Numbered from the stretch's first letter, positions 8,914-18,207 are shown. The stretch is DNA of 64,000 nucleotides from Pseudanabaena sp. FACHB-1998 (GCF_014696355.1 NZ_JACJQA010000024.1:116399-180398); one strand, 5' to 3'. The notes: generated by a model from the sequence alone, not told the origin. Program-made: numbers and translations.

Positions 8914-11900
8914 ATGATGAATAGCAACGCACTGCCACTAAAACAAGGTTTGTACGATCCACAGTTTGAACATGATGCTTGTGGGGTCGGATTTATTGTC
9001 CATAAATCAGGAAAAAAATCCCATGTGATCGTCGAACAGGGATTAACCATTCTGGAGAACTTGGAACACCGTGGCGCGTGCGGTTGCGAAACGAATACAG
9101 GGGACGGTGCGGGGATTTTGATGCAGATTCCCCATAAATTCTTGGTGAAAGTGACGGCGGCAGCAAACATCACTTTGCCCGAAGTCGGACAGTACGGCGT
9201 GGGTATGGTTTACGCTTCTCCCGATCCCGAAGCACGTCAAAATGGTAGACAAGCCTTTGAAAAATTAGTCGAAGCTGAAGGTTTAAAGGTGCTTGGTTGG
9301 CGAGATGTACCAACCGATAATTCTTCTTTGGGCAATACTGCACAATCGAGCGAACCCTTCATGCAACAGGTGTTTATCTCTCGTTCTGCCGATCTTGCGG
9401 ATGATCTCGCATTTGACCGCAAGCTGTATGTATTGCGTAAACTCGCCCATACTAATATTCGGGTTACGAATATCGATTCCTATTGGTATCCCTCTAGCCT
9501 CTCCTGTCGCACCATCGTCTATAAGGGGATGTTGATGACAGCGCAAGTTGGGCAGTATTATGCTCACGATTTGCATGATCCTGACATGGAGAGCGCTCTA
9601 GCTCTAGTCCACTCCCGCTTTAGTACGAATACTTTCCCCAGTTGGGAGCGATCGCACCCTTACCGCTACATTGCCCACAATGGCGAAATCAATACTTTGC
9701 GCGGCAATACTAACTGGATGATTGCCCGTCAATCGATGTTTGAGTCGGATTTGTTTGGTGATGATATTTCCAAAATCAAGCCTGTAATTAATATCGAGGG
9801 CAGTGACTCCACGATTTTTGATAATGCTTTGGAATTGTTGGTATTGGCAGGGCGATCGCTACCTCATGCCGTGATGATGATGATTCCTGAGCCTTGGACA
9901 GCTCATGAGTCGATGAGTGACGAGAAGAAAGCCTTTTATGAATACCATTCCTGTTTGATGGAACCTTGGGATGGTCCCGCCTCGATCGCCTTCACCGATG
10001 GCACAATGATCGGCGCGATTCTCGATCGCAATGGCTTACGTCCTTCACGCTATTACGTCACTAAAGATGATCTCGTCATCTTCGCTTCGGAGGCAGGTGT
10101 ATTGGATATTGCCCCTGAGATGATTGAATCAAAAGGTCGTCTACAACCAGGGCGGATGTTTCTGGTGAATATGGAAGAAGGTCGGATTGTTGCTGATGAA
10201 GAAATCAAGCATCAAATCGCCACTGAACATCCATATCGCGAATGGATTAATCAGCATATGGTGGATATCGCTAATCTCAAGGATGGTGTAGCTAGTGAAC
10301 CCGAAGCGATTCCTTTAACTCAGAAGCAAATGGCTTTTGGCTATTCCTTTGAAGATTTACGTTTGCTATTAACACCAATGGCGCGTGATGGTGTCGAAGC
10401 GATCGGCGCAATGGGAGCCGATACACCTCTAGCAGTTCTTTCCAATCGTCCCAAACTTCTTTATGACTATTTCCAGCAGCTATTCGCTCAAGTAACGAAT
10501 CCTCCTATCGATTCTATTCGTGAAGAGATTATTACTTCCGCAGAAACCACGATTGGTGCAGAACGGAATTTGCTCAAGCCTGAACCCGAAAGCTGTCACT
10601 TGATCGAGTTAAAAACTCCTATTCTTAGTGATGCTGAATTTGCGAAATTGAAGCACATTAATGAAGGTGGTTTTAAATCAGTTACACTTTCCACTTTGTT
10701 TGCTCCTAAGTCTGGTGTGTCTGGATTAGAAGCAGCAATTACTGAGATTTGTGCCAAGGCTGACCAAGCGATCGCTGATGGTGTGAATATTTTGATTTTA
10801 AGCGATCGCGGCGTGAATCCTGATAATGCGCCGATCCCTGCATTATTGGCGGTATCAGGCTTACATCACCATTTGATCCGCACAGGAACTCGTACCAGAG
10901 TCGGTCTAGTCCTCGAATCTGGCGAACCTAGAGAAGTCCATCATTTCGCATTATTGATTGGCTATGGTTGCGGCGCAATCAATCCTTACCTTGCCTTTGA
11001 GACGATCAAAGACATGATCGATCAACGTCTCTTGGTAAATGTCGAGTTCAAAACTGCTTGCAAGAACTTCATTAAGTCGGCAACTAAGGGCGTAACTAAG
11101 GTTGCTTCCAAAATCGGTATTTCCACAATCCAAAGCTATCGCGGCGCTCAAATCTTTGAAGCAGTTGGTTTAAATCAAGATGTAATCAAGAAATACTTCA
11201 CTTGGACAGCCTCACGCATCGAAGGTGCAGATTTGGAAGTGATTGCTAAAGAAGCGATCGCCCGTCATACCCACGCTTTCCCCGATCGCCCTGCGAGTGG
11301 CAATACCCTCGATGTCGGTGGCGATTACCAATGGCGCAAAGATGGTGAGGCACACTTGTTCAGTCCTGAAACTATTCACGCATTGCAAAAAGCAGTACGC
11401 GATGGCAACTATGAACTGTTCAAAAAATATTCCAGTTTGGTGAATGAACAAAATCAACAACATTTCACCCTGCGCGGCTTGCTCGATTTCAAAGCTCGCG
11501 AATCTATCCCTATTGAAGAAGTAGAACCAATCGAATCAATTTTAAGCCGCTTTAAAACGGGGGCGATGAGCTATGGGTCGATCTCTAAGGAAGCCCATGA
11601 AGCTCTGGCGATCGCCATGAATCGCATCGGCGGCAAGTCCAACACAGGCGAAGGTGGCGAAGATCCCGATCGCTACACATGGACAAACGAGCAAGGTGAT
11701 TCCAAAAATAGCGCCATCAAACAGGTAGCTTCTGGACGTTTCGGCGTAACTAGCCTCTATCTCTCCCAAGCCAAAGAGATTCAAATCAAAATGGCTCAAG
11801 GCGCGAAACCAGGGGAAGGCGGTCAACTCCCTGGAAAGAAAGTCTATCCTTGGATCGCCAAAGTGCGTCACTCCACCCCAGGTGTGGGCTTAATTTCGCC

Positions 11901-13506
11901 ACCTCCTCACCATGACATCTACTCCATCGAAGACCTCGCCGAGTTGATTCATGACCTCAAAAATGCCAACCGCGCTGCCCGTATCAGCGTCAAGCTGGTT
12001 TCAGAAGTCGGTGTCGGCACGATCGCCGCAGGGGTTTCCAAAGCCCATGCTGATGTTGTTCTCATCTCTGGCTATGACGGCGGCACTGGCGCATCGCCCC
12101 AAACTTCGATCAAACACGCTGGCTTACCTTGGGAACTTGGACTCGCCGAAACCCATCAAACCCTCGTTCTCAACAACCTTCGCAGCCGTATCGTTGTGGA
12201 AACCGATGGACAAATGAAAACAGGGCGAGATGTCGTGATTGCCGCTTTACTTGGTGCAGAAGAGTTCGGCTTTGCCACTGCTCCCCTCGTCACCCTTGGC
12301 TGTATCATGATGCGCGTCTGCCATCTCAACACTTGCCCTGTTGGTGTCGCCACCCAAGATCCGCAACTACGCGAGAAGTTCACAGGTGATCCCGCCCACA
12401 CCGTCAACTTCATGACTTTCATTGCGATGGAAGTCCGTGAACTGATGGCAAAACTCGGTTTCCGTACCCTTGATGAAATGGTCGGTCGTACGGAAGTTCT
12501 CGAAGCGAAGCAAGCAGTGGAACATTGGAAAGCGAAAGGCTTAGACTTCTCGAAGATTCTCTATCAACCAGAAGTTGGAGCAGATGTCGGTCGCTATTGC
12601 CAAATTCCACAGGATCACGGTTTAGACAAATCCCTTGATATGACTGTGTTATTGGATTTATGTCAAGCTGCGATCGTAGATGGTGAACCCGTTCAAGAGA
12701 CTATTCCGATCAAGAACATCAATCGCGCCGTCGGTACGATCCTTGGCAACGAAATCACTAAGCGCCATTGGGAAGGATTGCCCGATGACACCGTGCATCT
12801 GCATTTCCAAGGTACGGCTGGTCAAAGCTTTGGCGCATTCGTTCCATCAGGTGTGACGATGGAACTCGAAGGCGATACCAACGACTATCTCGGCAAAGGA
12901 CTGAGTGGTGGCAAAATCATTCTCTATCCTAACAAAGCTTCTACCTTTGTCGCTGAAGAGAACGTGATCGCAGGCAACGTCGCTCTCTACGGCGCAACCA
13001 GTGGCGAAGTCTACATTCGCGGTATCGCTGGCGAACGCTTCGGAGTCCGTAACTCTGGCGTAAATGCCGTAGTCGAAGGCATCGGCGACCACGGCTGTGA
13101 ATATATGACAGGCGGTAAGGTTGTGGTCTTAGGCTTAACAGGACGGAACTTCGCAGCAGGTATGAGTGGCGGCGTTGCCTACATTCTCGATGAGTCAGGC
13201 GATTTCGCAACCCGTTGCAATACCTCAATGGTCGGCTTAGAAAAGCTCGAAGATCCCGAAGAAATCAAGGATCTGAAGCAGTTGATTCAACAGCACGTTG
13301 ACTATACGGAGAGCGCTAAGGGTGCGAAGGTTCTCGCTGATTGGAATGCGATCGTTCCTAAATTCGTGAAGGTAATGCCCAAGGATTACAAGCGAGTATT
13401 GCAAGCGATTAAGGAAGCATTGGAAGATGGTTTGAGTGGTGATGATGCCCTCAACGCCGCTTTTGAAGCCAACTCTCGCGATGTCGCCCGTATTGGTGGT
13501 AGCTAA
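8914..13506 (+). CDS. gltB: Glutamate synthase large subunit, NADH-type GltB
   Basis: About 1530 residues. The class II glutaminase domain begins after a short leader at Cys23 (EHDACGVGF), the nucleophile exposed by cleavage. The central domain, FMN-binding synthase domain and C-terminal GXGXG beta-helix follow. The 3Fe-4S cysteines lie in [15 protein letters not shown]. It transfers the glutamine amide to 2-oxoglutarate, giving two glutamates. The synthase segment ([24 protein letters not shown]) is of the Bacillus/NADH type rather than the ferredoxin type. No gltD lies nearby. The TTG at 8908 is in frame, but the ATG at 8914 (or 8917) is preferred. It is followed by a terminator. Confidence 0.92.
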   Translation: MMNSNALPLKQGLYDPQFEHDACGVGFIVHKSGKKSHVIVEQGLTILENLEHRGACGCETNTGDGAGILMQIPHKFLVKVTAAANITLPEVGQYGVGMVYASPDPEARQNGRQAFEKLVEAEGLKVLGWRDVPTDNSSLGNTAQSSEPFMQQVFISRSADLADDLAFDRKLYVLRKLAHTNIRVTNIDSYWYPSSLSCRTIVYKGMLMTAQVGQYYAHDLHDPDMESALALVHSRFSTNTFPSWERSHPYRYIAHNGEINTLRGNTNWMIARQSMFESDLFGDDISKIKPVINIEGSDSTIFDNALELLVLAGRSLPHAVMMMIPEPWTAHESMSDEKKAFYEYHSCLMEPWDGPASIAFTDGTMIGAILDRNGLRPSRYYVTKDDLVIFASEAGVLDIAPEMIESKGRLQPGRMFLVNMEEGRIVADEEIKHQIATEHPYREWINQHMVDIANLKDGVASEPEAIPLTQKQMAFGYSFEDLRLLLTPMARDGVEAIGAMGADTPLAVLSNRPKLLYDYFQQLFAQVTNPPIDSIREEIITSAETTIGAERNLLKPEPESCHLIELKTPILSDAEFAKLKHINEGGFKSVTLSTLFAPKSGVSGLEAAITEICAKADQAIADGVNILILSDRGVNPDNAPIPALLAVSGLHHHLIRTGTRTRVGLVLESGEPREVHHFALLIGYGCGAINPYLAFETIKDMIDQRLLVNVEFKTACKNFIKSATKGVTKVASKIGISTIQSYRGAQIFEAVGLNQDVIKKYFTWTASRIEGADLEVIAKEAIARHTHAFPDRPASGNTLDVGGDYQWRKDGEAHLFSPETIHALQKAVRDGNYELFKKYSSLVNEQNQQHFTLRGLLDFKARESIPIEEVEPIESILSRFKTGAMSYGSISKEAHEALAIAMNRIGGKSNTGEGGEDPDRYTWTNEQGDSKNSAIKQVASGRFGVTSLYLSQAKEIQIKMAQGAKPGEGGQLPGKKVYPWIAKVRHSTPGVGLISPPPHHDIYSIEDLAELIHDLKNANRAARISVKLVSEVGVGTIAAGVSKAHADVVLISGYDGGTGASPQTSIKHAGLPWELGLAETHQTLVLNNLRSRIVVETDGQMKTGRDVVIAALLGAEEFGFATAPLVTLGCIMMRVCHLNTCPVGVATQDPQLREKFTGDPAHTVNFMTFIAMEVRELMAKLGFRTLDEMVGRTEVLEAKQAVEHWKAKGLDFSKILYQPEVGADVGRYCQIPQDHGLDKSLDMTVLLDLCQAAIVDGEPVQETIPIKNINRAVGTILGNEITKRHWEGLPDDTVHLHFQGTAGQSFGAFVPSGVTMELEGDTNDYLGKGLSGGKIILYPNKASTFVAEENVIAGNVALYGATSGEVYIRGIAGERFGVRNSGVNAVVEGIGDHGCEYMTGGKVVVLGLTGRNFAAGMSGGVAYILDESGDFATRCNTSMVGLEKLEDPEEIKDLKQLIQQHVDYTESAKGAKVLADWNAIVPKFVKVMPKDYKRVLQAIKEALEDGLSGDDALNAAFEANSRDVARIGGS

Positions 13507-13518
13507 TTAAATAAGAGG

Positions 13519-13545
13519 CAAGGGGCTTAAGCCCCTTGTTTTTTA
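13519..13545 (+). terminator. Rho-independent terminator of gltB
   Basis: CAAGGGGCTTAAGCCCCTTG is a perfect 20-base palindrome followed by a run of T, 13 bases after the gltB stop. The identical 20 bases follow putA at 26389. Confidence 0.85.
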
Positions 13546-13594
13546 ATACGAATTATTAGCGCCCGTCAAACAACCAGAAAAGAGCGTGAAGATT

Positions 13595-13774
13595 ATGAAC
13601 AACACTCCCGTTGATGGTCAACAAAGTCCTAGTGATGAGCTTTTACATGAATATAGTTTTGATTACCAGAAGGCTAAACCTAATCGCTTTGCTAATCGTA
13701 ATGAAGCTAAAAAACTAAATATTGTGGTTTTAGATGAAGATGTTGCAAGGGTTTTTACCACATCTTGCAGCTAA
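13595..13774 (+). pseudogene. Truncated antitoxin-like protein fragment
   Basis: The 59-residue frame (MNNTPVDGQQ...) contains HEYSFDYQKAKPNRFA and VVLDEDVARVF. This pattern is known from small cyanobacterial antitoxin-like proteins in which VVLDxDVAxVF is normally followed by a helix such as SESVNxALR. Here the frame stops after FTTSCS, so that last helix is missing and the gene is probably broken. Immediately downstream ATAATGAGCATCTTT occurs twice in tandem. No toxin gene follows. The GTG at 13586 is a possible earlier start. Function is not claimed. Confidence 0.5.
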
Positions 13775-13820
13775 AATATAATGAGCATCTTTATAATGAG
13801 CATCTTTTTCATGTTTGCTT

Positions 13821-14084
13821 ATGAATACCCTAACTCCAACGCGGCAACAGATTATTGAAGTAATTGATAACTTGCCAGAGGATGCTTTCTCTGAGCTTGT
13901 TAGTTTTATTGGCTATCTTCGCTACAAGGCTGTTAAAACAAAAACAGCACAACCTCATAACAGTTTTTTACTGTCAATTGCTGGTTTGGGGGCTTCCAAT
14001 GAAAAAGATATTTCGGAAAGAGATGAAGAGATTTTAGCAAGTGAAGCGAATCTAATTCATGGTTGGAGTCTTCATCCAGACTAG
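13821..14084 (+). CDS. Orphan antitoxin-like protein (DUF2281/VapB-like)
   Basis: The 87-residue acidic protein begins MNTLTPTRQQIIEVIDNLPE and continues ELVSFIGYLRYKAVK. This two-helix pattern is typical of cyanobacterial DUF2281-type antitoxins, which usually precede PIN-domain toxins. The second half (FLLSIAGLGASNEKDISERDEEIL) resembles the toxin-binding tail of those proteins. No toxin gene lies downstream, so this is an orphan antitoxin or remnant. The frame could start at a TTG at 13815, but the ATG at 13821 is preferred. Confidence 0.6.
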   Translation: MNTLTPTRQQIIEVIDNLPEDAFSELVSFIGYLRYKAVKTKTAQPHNSFLLSIAGLGASNEKDISERDEEILASEANLIHGWSLHPD

Positions 14085-14300
14085 CAACTATGACGCTAGT
14101 TTAGATTTCTAAAAGATAGATGACTCCCCCATTTCAACATTAGAATGCTGTTTTAATAACAAAATGTTACGATTCTTTTTTGATTATGGCAACTAATAAA
14201 TGGTTTGATAGACTTTACTAAACGAAAATTGTGTTTTAAGCTTTAAAATTGCTGATTTATAAATTCAAATATCTTTATAAAATAAAGAACAAAAAAATTT

Positions 14301-15077
14301 ATGAGTAAAAAAAAAGAAATTAATTTTCCCATTAGGCTAAGTAAAGAAGAATGGGAGTCGTCTACTCTTAGTTGGCGTTGCCGTGCGCTTGAAATACCTG
14401 GAGCAGACATAAAGACAGTTATGCTTAATGGCATTGACCAACACAAGAACCATTACAGAATAACTGATATTGGGAATATTAGTATCAACATACCAAATTA
14501 TCCAGTTTACCCCGAGACTGATGACGTAGTAGTCATAATTCAGCTTACAAAGCAATTAAGCACTCAGAATGAAGTAAGTATATGGCAGATAATTTCGGCA
14601 ATTTCGGCAATCGTAGCAACTTTTTTCTCTCCTATTGGGGCTGAGATTTATAAGCAGACACAAAATCATAAAGATTATCAACCTAGTGTTTCTCCACCAT
14701 CCACATCTACAACAACTCCATCACCCACATCTACAACAACTCCATCACCCACATCTACAACAACTCCATCACCCACATCTACAACAACTCCATCACCCAC
14801 ATCTACAACTCAAGATGGACTTCTTAAATATCCCCTTGCAGACTGTGGAGCTGGAGCAACTTACATAGGACAAAATGCACCTCATCGAGTATTTGTTCCT
14901 TCAAATGGAAATAACCTAAAAACTGTACGAGATAAATTTTGCAAAGATGCTTTTCTCTCAGACAAAGAAACTAAAATTGTAATGGCTTCTTTCACTAAGA
15001 AAGAGGATGCAGATATATTTCTGAAAGATATTAAGAGATTTTTCCCAGATGCTGATACTGATTCAGTTTTTAGATGA
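14301..15077 (+). CDS. Hypothetical membrane protein with TTTPSPTS repeats
   Basis: The 258-residue protein is not recognised as a family. Residues 1-90 are a mixed alpha/beta domain (INFPIRLSKEEWESS, RITDIGNISINIPNYP). A membrane segment lies at about 97-114 (IISAISAIVATFFSPIG), followed by a low-complexity linker with four to five copies of TTTPSPTS. The C-terminal ~85 residues (YPLADCGAGATYIGQ, VRDKFCKDAF, IVMASFTKKEDADIFLKDI) have a SPOR-like look and two cysteines. This suggests an inner-membrane protein displaying a small domain outside the membrane. The AT-rich surroundings and island context suggest acquisition by transfer. Confidence 0.6.
   Translation: MSKKKEINFPIRLSKEEWESSTLSWRCRALEIPGADIKTVMLNGIDQHKNHYRITDIGNISINIPNYPVYPETDDVVVIIQLTKQLSTQNEVSIWQIISAISAIVATFFSPIGAEIYKQTQNHKDYQPSVSPPSTSTTTPSPTSTTTPSPTSTTTPSPTSTTTPSPTSTTQDGLLKYPLADCGAGATYIGQNAPHRVFVPSNGNNLKTVRDKFCKDAFLSDKETKIVMASFTKKEDADIFLKDIKRFFPDADTDSVFR
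14693..14812 (+). repeat. 24-base minisatellite inside a coding region
   Basis: About five head-to-tail copies of a unit reading CCATCACCCACATCTACAAC plus AACT encode the TTTPSPTS linker of the surrounding protein. The later copies look identical, which implies recent expansion by slippage. The unit is a multiple of three, so copy number can change without a frameshift. Confidence 0.85.
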
Positions 15078-15332
15078 CCTTTGCACTCTCTTAGAATAAT
15101 TACTAATGAAATATTATGTTATCACTTACTAGGTAGTGCATTAGACTTGTTGAACTTCTTTGGTATAATAATTTTATCTATCAAGGAATCTAGACATCAC
15201 ATCCACATTTTTGAAGCACTACCTTTGATGTTGTTGGTTGTTGAGGGGTGATCGCTTTTGGGTTGAGAGTGTGGATATTTTAGTCGATCTCTTTTTGATT
15301 GAGATTAGAGGCTATTTTATTACCAAGAAATT

Positions 15333-15617
15333 CTAAGCTTTTGCCGTTGCGACATAAGACTTATGTGCTTCTGCATAGATTTTTAACGCAACTGACATTT
15401 GCTGAGATGCATTCTCTCCTTGCGATTGAAACCATGCAAAAGTTTCAGGATCGATTTGAACCGATGTTGTAATTTGTTTAGGAGTTCTCAATTTTGCTTT
15501 AGCCCAAAACTCTGATGATAATGGAGGAATATCAGATGTATCAATATCCTCATCACGCATAGCATCAATTCTTTCCCAATCAGTCTGAGATGTATTGTTC
15601 GTAGTATTTGCGTTCAT
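15333..15617 (-). CDS. brnA: BrnA-family antitoxin, copy 1
   Basis: The 94-residue protein has the DUF4415/BrnA pattern: an acidic N-terminus (TSDIPPLSSEFWAKAKLRTP), then a ribbon-helix-helix (KQITTSVQIDPETFAWFQSQG followed by a second helix). BrnA neutralises the BrnT ribonuclease and represses the operon. The start overlaps the end of the BrnT gene by 38 bases, giving the usual toxin-first order. Residues 25-94 are identical in the copy at 17504-17788, and only four residues differ in the whole protein. Confidence 0.85.
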   Translation of the reverse strand: MNANTTNNTSQTDWERIDAMRDEDIDTSDIPPLSSEFWAKAKLRTPKQITTSVQIDPETFAWFQSQGENASQQMSVALKIYAEAHKSYVATAKA

Positions 15618-15858
15618 AAGATAGTGCCTTTCTTAATGAAATAATCCTAATTGTTTTTTCGTCAGGTTCCGTGTAGATGACCACCACGACTCGACCTTGA
15701 AGTAAACCAATACCAATATACCGATCCTCTCCATAGTTCTCTCTTGCGTCCAGTTCAACAACCATAGGCATATTGAAAACTAGATATGCGTCAGCAAAGT
15801 CAAATCCATGTTTAGCACGATTAATTTGATTTTTACGTTCATCCCACTCAAATCTCAT
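15580..15858 (-). CDS. brnT: BrnT-family toxin, copy 1
   Basis: The 92-residue protein starts MRFEWDERKNQINRAKHG, the classical BrnT opening (FEWDxxKxxxNxxKHG). It continues with RYIGIGLLQGRVVVVIYTE and the C-terminal IRIISLRKALSYERKYYE. BrnT is a RelE-fold ribonuclease that cleaves RNA and stops growth unless bound by BrnA. The open frame extends upstream to 16014, but the family alignment fixes the start at 15858; the extension is repeat DNA. The second copy at 17751-18029 differs at seven residues. Confidence 0.88.
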   Translation of the reverse strand: MRFEWDERKNQINRAKHGFDFADAYLVFNMPMVVELDARENYGEDRYIGIGLLQGRVVVVIYTEPDEKTIRIISLRKALSYERKYYEQYISD

Positions 15859-15889
15859 TTTAAAGTTTAGTAGTTGTCTGTGTTGGGAT

Positions 15890-16500
15890 TTTCCTAATTT
15901 TAACTTGTATTTGAGACTGCTTGATGTTGTTGGTTTGTTGAGGAGCGATCGCTTGTGTGGTGAAAGTGGGGATATTTTAGGCGATCGCTTTGTGATGAGA
16001 TTGGGGGCGATCAATGTTTGATGTTAGTTTGTTGAAGGGCGATCGCTGTTTGATTGAGATTAGGGGTGATCGCTGTTTGATGTTAGTTTGTTGAAGGGCG
16101 ATCGCTTGTGGGGTGGGAGTGTGGATATTTTAGGCGATCGCTTTTTGATTGAGATTAGGGGCGATCGCTGTTTGATGTTGTTGGCTTGTTGAGGGGCGAT
16201 CGCTTGTGTGGTGAAAGTAAGGATGTTTTAGGCGATCGCTTTGTGATGAGATTGGGGGCGATCGCTTTTTGATTTTGTTGATTGTTGAGGGGCGATCGCT
16301 TGTGTGGTGGGAGTGTTGGTATTTTAGGCGATCGCTTTGTGATTGAGATTAGGGGCGATCGCTTTTTGATGTTGGTTTGTTGAGGGACGATCGCTTGTGT
16401 GGTGAGAGTATGGATATTTTAGGCGATCGCTGTTTGATATTGTTGGTTATGTTGGGGTGATCGCTTTTGTAGAGAAAGTGTGGATATTTTGGGCGATCGC
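15890..16500. repeat. HIP1-rich tandem array (about 98-base units)
   Basis: Degenerate tandem units of roughly 95-105 bases each contain about three HIP1 sites (GCGATCGC) separated by phrases such as TTTTTGATTGAGATTAGGG, TGTTTGATGTTGTTGG, TTGTTGAGG and GTGTGGATATTTTAG. At least five units can be followed. No reading frame is credible. The array lies between brnT copy 1 and the small-protein/HNH pair, and related pieces occur at 15235-15310, 17265-17495, 18080-18165 and 18715-18860. Confidence 0.8.
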
Positions 16501-16539
16501 TTATAATTATCACTAAATCAAGAGCAAGGAGTTAAGCAA

Positions 16540-16779
16540 ATGATAACTCAAACAATGGTAAAGCCATCTTCGTGGATATCTACAGGAATTATTACCGCAA
16601 AAGTGCGCGATCGTTATTTATTTAAGTTCTCTGAAGAATTACAAAATCACTTAGATGACTTGAATGAGCGACTTAAAGGAATTGGATTAAATGACAAAGA
16701 AAAAGCAGAATTAGCAGGAATTTTGGAATTAGATCAGATTTTCACCTTGCTTAATGCCAAAATTATTAGCGAATCCTAA
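16540..16779 (+). CDS. Small hypothetical protein, putative partner of the HNH nuclease
   Basis: The 79-residue protein has an AAGGAG ribosome site ahead of its ATG. Its second half (LNERLKGIGLNDKEKAELAGILELDQIFTLL) is a charged helical region. The same spacing of Leu, Glu and Ala residues is seen in the C-terminal half of the protein at 63401-63820, which also precedes an HNH gene. The stop codon lies seven bases before the preferred HNH start. Function is unknown; an antitoxin or immunity-like role is only a suggestion from gene order. Confidence 0.6.
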   Translation: MITQTMVKPSSWISTGIITAKVRDRYLFKFSEELQNHLDDLNERLKGIGLNDKEKAELAGILELDQIFTLLNAKIISES

Positions 16780-16786
16780 ATTTGAC

Positions 16787-17239
16787 ATGGCAATTCCTAT
16801 AGCAATAAGACTCCAAATAAGACAAAGAGCCAGTTTTTTGTGTGAATATTGTCATTCTTCAGAAGAAATTAGTCCTGCAAAGTTTGAGATAGATCACATT
16901 CAACCAAGATCCATTGGAGGGTCAGATGATATTGATAACTTAGCCCTAGCTTGCCAGCGCTGCAACTCTCACCATTACAACTTCATCCAAGGCAAAGATC
17001 CAAAAACATTAAACGCCGTAAATCTATTTCATCCTCGCCAACAAGTATGGAATCATCATTTTATTTGGAGTAACGATGGATGTAGAATTATTGGTCTTAC
17101 GGAAGTAGGAAGAGCAACTGTAAACCGACTAGATTTGAATGATGAAGTTCGCGGCGAAGGAGAAATTATGCGAGCTAGACAAGCATGGGTAAAAGTTGGT
17201 TGGCATCCTCCATTAATTGATTCAAGAAAATCTTTCTAG
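16787..17239 (+). CDS. HNH endonuclease
   Basis: About 150 residues. The CxxC (LCEYCH), the catalytic EIDHIQPRSIGGSDDIDN, the second CxxC-like LACQRCN and the following SHH define an HNH nuclease with a structural zinc. The downstream part (FHPRQQVWNHHFIWS, GRATVNRLDLN, GWHPP) matches the second HNH protein at 62961-63404 in order and spacing, so the two share a lineage. The frame is open to an ATG at 16754 overlapping the upstream gene, but homologous starts (MAIPIAIRLQIRQRA) favour 16787. A DNA target is expected from the family, and the cellular role is unknown. Confidence 0.85.
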   Translation: MAIPIAIRLQIRQRASFLCEYCHSSEEISPAKFEIDHIQPRSIGGSDDIDNLALACQRCNSHHYNFIQGKDPKTLNAVNLFHPRQQVWNHHFIWSNDGCRIIGLTEVGRATVNRLDLNDEVRGEGEIMRARQAWVKVGWHPPLIDSRKSF

Positions 17240-17264
17240 TTTTCTGTCACAAGTTAATAAAGCG

Positions 17265-17495
17265 ATCGCTACTTTGGTGTTGCTGATTATGTGGGGAGCG
17301 ATCGCTTGTTTAGTGAAAGTAGGGATTTGAGGCGATCATTTTTTGATTGAGATTGGGGGCGATCTCTGTTTGATGTCGTTGGTTTGTTGAGGGGCGATCG
17401 CTTGTTTAGTGAAAGTAGGGATTTGAGGCGATCATTTTTTGATTGAGATTAGAGGCGATCGCTGTTTGATGATGTTGGTTTGTTGAGGGAGGATC
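17265..17495. repeat. HIP1-rich repeat array, second block
   Basis: Two tandem copies of a ~100-base unit containing GGGGCGATCGCTTGTTTAG and TGAAAGTAGGGATTTGAGGC, related to the array at 15890-16500. It lies between the HNH gene and the second brnTA copy. Confidence 0.75.
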
Positions 17496-17503
17496 AAGAG
17501 ATT

Positions 17504-17788
17504 CTAAGCTTTTGCCGTTGCGACATAAGACTTATGTGCTTCTGCGTAAATTTTTAAAGCGACTGACATTTGCTGAGATGCATTCTCTCCTTGCGATTGA
17601 AACCATGCAAAAGTCTCAGGATCGATTTGAACCGATGTTGTAATTTGTTTAGGAGTTCTCAATTTTGCTTTAGCCCAAAATTCTGATGATAATGGAGGAA
17701 TATCAGATGTATCGATATCCTCATCACCCATTGCATCAATTCTTTCCCAATCAGTCTTCGAGGTATTGTTCATAGTATCTGCGTTCAT
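17504..17788 (-). CDS. brnA: BrnA-family antitoxin, copy 2
   Basis: A 94-residue near-duplicate of the antitoxin at 15333-15617. It differs at four positions, all in the first 25 residues (MNADTMNNTSKTDW..., AMGDED). The ribbon-helix-helix segment is identical, so the two antitoxins could cross-bind each other's toxins and operators. It overlaps the BrnT copy 2 gene by 38 bases. The identical 3' flank ATTCTAAGCTTTTGCCG marks one boundary of the duplicated segment. Confidence 0.85.
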   Translation of the reverse strand: MNADTMNNTSKTDWERIDAMGDEDIDTSDIPPLSSEFWAKAKLRTPKQITTSVQIDPETFAWFQSQGENASQQMSVALKIYAEAHKSYVATAKA

Positions 17789-18029
17789 AAGATAGTGCCT
17801 TTCTTAATGAAATAATCCTAATTGTTTTTTCGTCAGGTTCCGTGTAGACGACCACCACGACTCGACCTTGAAGTAAACCAATACCGATATACCGCTCCTC
17901 TCCATAGTTTTCTCTTTCGTCAAGTTCAACAACCATAGGCATATTGAAAACTAGATAAGCGTCAACAAAGTCAAATCCATGTTTAGCGCGGTTAATCTGG
18001 TTTTTACGTTCATCCCACTCAAATCTCAT
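17751..18029 (-). CDS. brnT: BrnT-family toxin, copy 2
   Basis: The 92-residue BrnT has the same opening motif (MRFEWDERKNQINRAKHG) and ends YYEQYLED. It differs from copy 1 at seven positions: two conservative changes in the DARENYGED segment, and the C-terminal ISD changed to LED, among others. The active-site region looks intact. The frame is open to 18167, but the extension is HIP1 repeat DNA. The duplicated promoter region (AAATACTAAACTTTAAA just before ATG) is also shared with copy 1. Confidence 0.87.
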   Translation of the reverse strand: MRFEWDERKNQINRAKHGFDFVDAYLVFNMPMVVELDERENYGEERYIGIGLLQGRVVVVVYTEPDEKTIRIISLRKALSYERRYYEQYLED

Positions 18030-18175
18030 TTTAAAGTTTAGTATTTGTGTGTGTTGGGATTTTCTTAATCTTAACTTGTGTTTGACGCTGTTTGATGTTG
18101 TTGGTTTGTTGAGGGACAATCGCTTGTGGGGTGGGAGTGTGGATATTTTAGGCGATCGCTTTAACAAAAAAAGTG

Positions 18176-18191
18176 GTACAATTTATTGTAC
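18176..18191. promoter_or_regulatory. Palindromic operator before yefM-yoeB
   Basis: GTACAAT-TT-ATTGTAC is a perfect inverted repeat 16 bases upstream of the yefM start codon. YefM repressors are known to bind TGTAC-type palindromes in their own promoters, so this is the likely autoregulatory site. The assignment is by sequence similarity only. Confidence 0.65.
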
Positions 18192-18207
18192 GAGTTTGAA
18201 TTTATTA

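Noticed and set aside
14635..14868. 77-codon frame with HHPHLQQL repeats
   Set aside because: It is the shifted-frame shadow of the TTTPSPTS minisatellite in the real gene.
15858..16014. N-terminal extension of BrnT copy 1 (and 18029-18167 for copy 2)
   Set aside because: The extension is HIP1 repeat sequence; the family alignment fixes the start at MRFEW.
15890..16500. CRISPR array or origin iterons
   Set aside because: Repeats are degenerate, with no unique spacers of constant size and no cas, dnaA or replication genes nearby.
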